This document shows positions 60,450 through 64,000 of a stretch of 64,000 nt of DNA, one piece after another. Under the pieces are notes generated by a model that was not told the DNA's origin, searched no databases, and saw nothing but the letters and a program-made list of their open reading frames with translations. Origin of the DNA: Eucalyptus grandis (lineage: Eukaryota; Streptophyta; Magnoliopsida; Myrtales; Myrtaceae); contig NC_052612.1 in NCBI RefSeq assembly GCF_016545825.1, positions 49,025,738-49,089,737 of the forward strand. The letters are read 5' to 3'. The first letter of the stretch is position 1, and the number at the start of each line of letters is the position of its first letter. A program made the translations under genes and the position numbers.

Positions 60450-63400
60450 CTATAATATACACCTCAGCATTCCTTAAAATCTTCTTGGTAGCAACTTAGT
60501 GATCGCGTCCTAGATTTGATTAATATCTACTTAGAAGTCTTATTGCAAAAGTAATATCTGGCCTATTGCAAACTTGAGCATACATGATTCTTTCAAGCAC
60601 ACTAGGTATATTCTTTATTTGAGTTTTCTCAAAATCTGAATTGGGGCATTATAAGAGACTCAATTTATCATCCTTAATAACAAGAGAATTTTTTGGATTG
60701 TAATGCTGCATATTGAATGTTTCTAAAACACGATTAACATATGCTTTGCATATTGAATGTTTCTAAAACACGATTAACATATGCTCTCTAAGATAAACCT
60801 AATGAATGGCGAGAACGATCCTTATAGATCTCAATGCCAAAAGCAAAAGACGCCTCACCAAGGTCTTTCATGTCAAAATTTTTTGATAACACCCGCTTAT
60901 CTCTAGACCCGTTAAACGGGTGGGTCGGGTTGGGTTTGGGTCGGGTCATAAATGGTCCAACCCAAATCGACCCATTTAACCCGTTTATGACCCATTTATT
61001 ACAATGCAAAATTTTTAACCCATACCCGACCCGACCCGTACCCGACTGTACCCAACCCATTTAACGAAACCTAAAAAGTTTATATATATATTTTTAAAAT
61101 GATATTGCTAAAATGGTTTTATACAACACAAATTTAATGGATAATTTTTATAATTTTTAAAATAATTATTTAAAAAAAAAAAAAATCGAATTTTAATTAT
61201 TTTTTATTTTTAAAAATTAATTTTTTAATTGTTTTTATTTTTAAGAATATAATATTTAATTTTCTTTTTTTTTTTTTTTTTCTTTTTTCTTCTTCTTCTT
61301 CGGTCGGTCGCCGGCCACGACGATGGCGGCGGCCCACCACGGGTGAGCCTCAAGCTCGCCGGCTCGCCGACGCCGGCGAGCTCAAGGCTCGCCCAGATCC
61401 GGCGAGCTCGAGCTCGCCCGACGTCGGCGAGCTCGAGTCTCGCCCATCCGTGAGCTTGAGCTCGCCCGACGCCGGCGAGCCGGAGTCTCGCAAGATCGAC
61501 GAGGCTCCAGATCACGTGAGCTCGAGCCTCGCCAACGTCGGGCGAGCTTGAGGCTCGCCCCTCGCCGATCTCGCGAAGCTCGAGCCTCGCCGGACGTCGG
61601 CGAGGCCTCCGCCTCGCCGGATCTGGCGAGCTCGAGGCTCGCCGGCATCGGGCGAGCTCGAGCTCGCCCAGACGCCGCTCGCCGCCGGCGACCTGAGGAG
61701 GAAGAAGAAAGAAAAAAAAAATAAGAAGACAAAATAAAAAATAAAATAAAATAAAATAAAATAAAAAATAATTATAATTTCGGTTTTTATAAAAAAAATT
61801 GTAAAGTTAAAGAGAGGAGAGAGATGGTGGGATTTTGAGTGAAAATAAATAGGTTCATTTTTAATGGGTTGATAAATGGGTCATAAATGGGTCAACTCTC
61901 TAACCCATTTAAAACCCATATATCTTAGTCTTAACCCATTAAAACCCATTATGAGTGCTTTATGAAAGAAAGCTTGACCCATTAATGACCCATTTAACCA
62001 TAAATGGGTCTATAAATGGGTTATGCAACCCATTTAACACCTCTACTTATCTCATATAGTAATCCAATATCACTACCCGCTTATCTCATATAGTAATCCA
62101 ATATCACTACTTGCAAGTAAGATATCATTTACATAAAATATGAGAAAAATATATTTCCTCCAACTGACTTGCAGTATATACACTGATCTACTTTGCTCCC
62201 AATAAATCCGAATGAAGTGATGACACGATGAAACTCTAAATACCATTGTCTAGAAGAAGTTTATTTAAGGCCATAAATAAACTTTTTCAATCTACATATA
62301 AGCTCACTTGAATAATTTGCCGCAAAACCTTCAGGCTGCACTATGTAAACCTCCTCATTAAAGTCTCAATTTAGAAAAACAGTTTTAACATCCATCTGGT
62401 GTAATTCTATATCAAAATGAGTTACCAATGCCAAAATCACTCTAAAAGAATCTATAGAAGAAACTGGAGAAAAAGTTGCTTAATAATTTATTAATTCTCT
62501 TTGAGTAAATTCTTTAACTACCAATCTGACTTAAACTTTTTAATCTTTTCTTTGGAGTCCCTTTTAGTCTTGTATACCCATTTGCTTCTAATGTGCTTAT
62601 AACCTTCAGGCAATTTAACAAGCTCTCAAATACCATTGTGTTTCATAAATTACATCTCATCTTTCATCGCATCTAGCCATAATTCTAATTGAGGACATGA
62701 AATAACATATGTATAAGTTATTAGATCAACAACACAACCAATATCATAATCATGCTCCCTCATGTAAACTACATAGTCTGGTGGTAGAGCTAAATGTCTT
62801 TCCCTAGTCGATTTCCTGAGTGGAGTTACTATAACCCCATTCTAAATTTGAGGGGTTTGAGGAATTTTACTAGGAACTGCCTTAACAACAAGATCCTGAG
62901 TCACAACAGGCTCAGTTTATGGCGTAGGAGGCTCCATAATCATCTACATAGGAAGAGATAAGGATCCAGCAATCCTCATCATACTATTATCATCAATAGT
63001 TTGTGAGCAGCTAGCCTTTTTGGCTATATCAAATTCTAGAAATTTTGCTATATGAAATTCCACAATTCTTGTACTTCCATTAGGTTATAAGACCGATACC
63101 CTTTTTAATGATCTAGGTTCGCCAAGTAGTTTTAGAGTTCAATTTACTCAATGTTGGATTATATAACTTCATTTCTGCAAGATATTCTCAAACTTTAAGA
63201 TGATTCAAGCTAGATTTATGTTCAGTCTACAACTTAAAAAGAGTCAATGAAACCACTTTAGTAAGAACACGATTTAAAATATAAAGCGTTGTTTTCAAAA
63301 CTTCACCTCACAAAAAATCAAGTAAATTAGTTCTACTAATCATACTCCTCATCATATTTATAAGAGTGCGATTGCGTCTTTCGACTACACCATTTTATTC

Positions 63401-64000
63401 AGGACTTCCAAGCATAGTAAATTGAGTTGTTATCCCGGAATCCCCTAAGTATTTAGCAAACGGCCTTTTAATATGTCCAACATCATCATGCCTATCAAAA
63501 TATTTACCACTACGATCAGAGTTGACAATCTTTATAACTTTTCCTAATTATTTCTTTACTTCAGTCTGAAAAATCTTGAATTTGTCAAGAGACTTGGAAT
63601 TTTTTTTAATCAAGTATAAGTATCCATATCGGGAATAGTCATCAATAAATATGATGAAATGAAAATTTCTGCACAAAGTTACCGTGTATGGTCTACTAAT
63701 ATCAGTGTCAAAAACCTCTAACAAGTTAGAACTTCGACCTGCAGTTTTCTTCCTTATCTTAATTATCTTACTTCTACAATTGTCTACTCAAATCTCTAGA
63801 TCACTTTTAAGAGTAGGCGGGATGTAAGCTTTTATAAGCCTTTCTACTCTTTCTTTAGAGATGCGACCAAGACGTTTATGCTACAATACATAAGACTATT
63901 CCTTAGGTAGAGACCTCTTAAAAACAACATTTTCAACTGAATAAGCAATGTACATATCGTTGGGAGATAAACACAATCGATACAATCCATTGAAAATTGT
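60450..64000 (-). mobile_element. Decayed Ty1/copia retrotransposon (pol), interrupted
   Basis: Read on the minus strand from the window end: a GAG-pre-integrase segment (HKRLGRISKERVERL, about 63880-63835), an integrase core with FIDDYSRYGYLYL (about 63650) and NGVVERRNRTL (about 63390), then reverse transcriptase with KWVYKTKRDS (about 62575) and the polymerase motif as FYVNDILLAS (about 62130), normally YVDD. After an inserted hAT element, the strand resumes with DMKDLGEASFAFGIEIYKDRSRH (about 60875-60805). Many in-frame stops and frameshifts are present. LTRs are not visible; the 5' part lies outside the window. Inactive. Confidence 0.9.
60904..62045. mobile_element. hAT-type non-autonomous element inside the copia reverse transcriptase
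   Basis: Left end TAGACCCGTTAAACGGGT; right end reverse-complemented TAGAGGTGTTAAATGGGT. A perfect 8-bp target duplication CTTATCTC lies at 60896-60903 and 62046-62053. Subterminal regions are rich in AAATGGGTC and GACCCATTT words, several forming local palindromes. The centre (about 61300-61700) is a GC-rich array of GGCGAGCTCGAG-like palindromes flanked by T-rich and A-rich runs. No transposase. Removing it rejoins the copia frame between the YVND motif and the DMKDLGE motif. Confidence 0.85.

Noticed and set aside
61225..61732. Two minus-strand frames of 96 and 116 codons
   Set aside because: Same reason: GC-rich core and homopolymer arms inside a hAT-type element.
1..64000. tRNA or other structural RNA genes
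   Set aside because: I scanned by eye for B-box-like GGTTCGA words in a cloverleaf context and found none that I could support; a tRNAscan run would be decisive.

Overview
The window is nuclear DNA of a woody-type eudicot plant. All confident genes except the receptor-like protein are split by GT-AG introns, intergenic DNA is AT-rich and full of degraded transposons, and the proteins are land-plant families (LRR receptor-like protein, pectin acetylesterase, plant-type signal peptide peptidase-like protein, plastid S-layer-homology protein). The many GC-cored palindromic repeats resemble what I associate with Myrtaceae such as Eucalyptus, but that is only an impression and the species cannot be fixed from the sequence.

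Layout. 1-1215: 5' part of an L1-type LINE (minus strand). 1.2-18.2 kb: a receptor-like-protein (RLP) neighbourhood shaped by duplication. Two RLP loci survive only as leader plus signal-peptide remnants (about 3.1 and 9.0-9.3 kb). A 391-bp, seven-copy tandem array lies at 5.75-8.50 kb. A third, nearly full-length RLP locus (14229-18202) carries a 16-unit in-frame LRR expansion but is broken by two nonsense codons and one 1-bp frameshift. 19.2-20.1 kb: scrambled small LTR-retrotransposon pieces. 21.76-25.10 kb: class 3 lipase (minus, 5 coding exons, 454 aa). 29.1-30.6 kb: ribosomal protein eL36 (plus, 110 aa) with a typical ribosomal-protein promoter. 31.98-37.28 kb: plastid-type SLH/coiled-coil protein (minus, 10 exons, 962 aa). 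40.74-42.88 kb: signal peptide peptidase-like aspartyl protease (minus, 3 coding exons, 371 aa). 45-50 kb: nested hAT-type elements and foldback repeats without genes. 52.2-59.7 kb: pectin acetylesterase (plus, 12 exons, 431 aa). 60.45-64.0 kb: a decayed Ty1/copia element (minus) split by a non-autonomous hAT element.

The five housekeeping-type genes do not form a pathway; they are ordinary neighbours on a chromosome. The accessory biology is concentrated in the first 18 kb, where duplication, tandem amplification and transposon insertion act on RLP leaders and on the LRR coding region itself. A second notable structure is in the pectin acetylesterase gene, where a 93-bp tandem repeat has triplicated the splice acceptor of exon 3. 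Exon boundaries below were set by hand from reading-frame continuity, GT-AG signals and recalled family sequence; no alignment or transcript data were available. I found no tRNA, rRNA or CRISPR feature.
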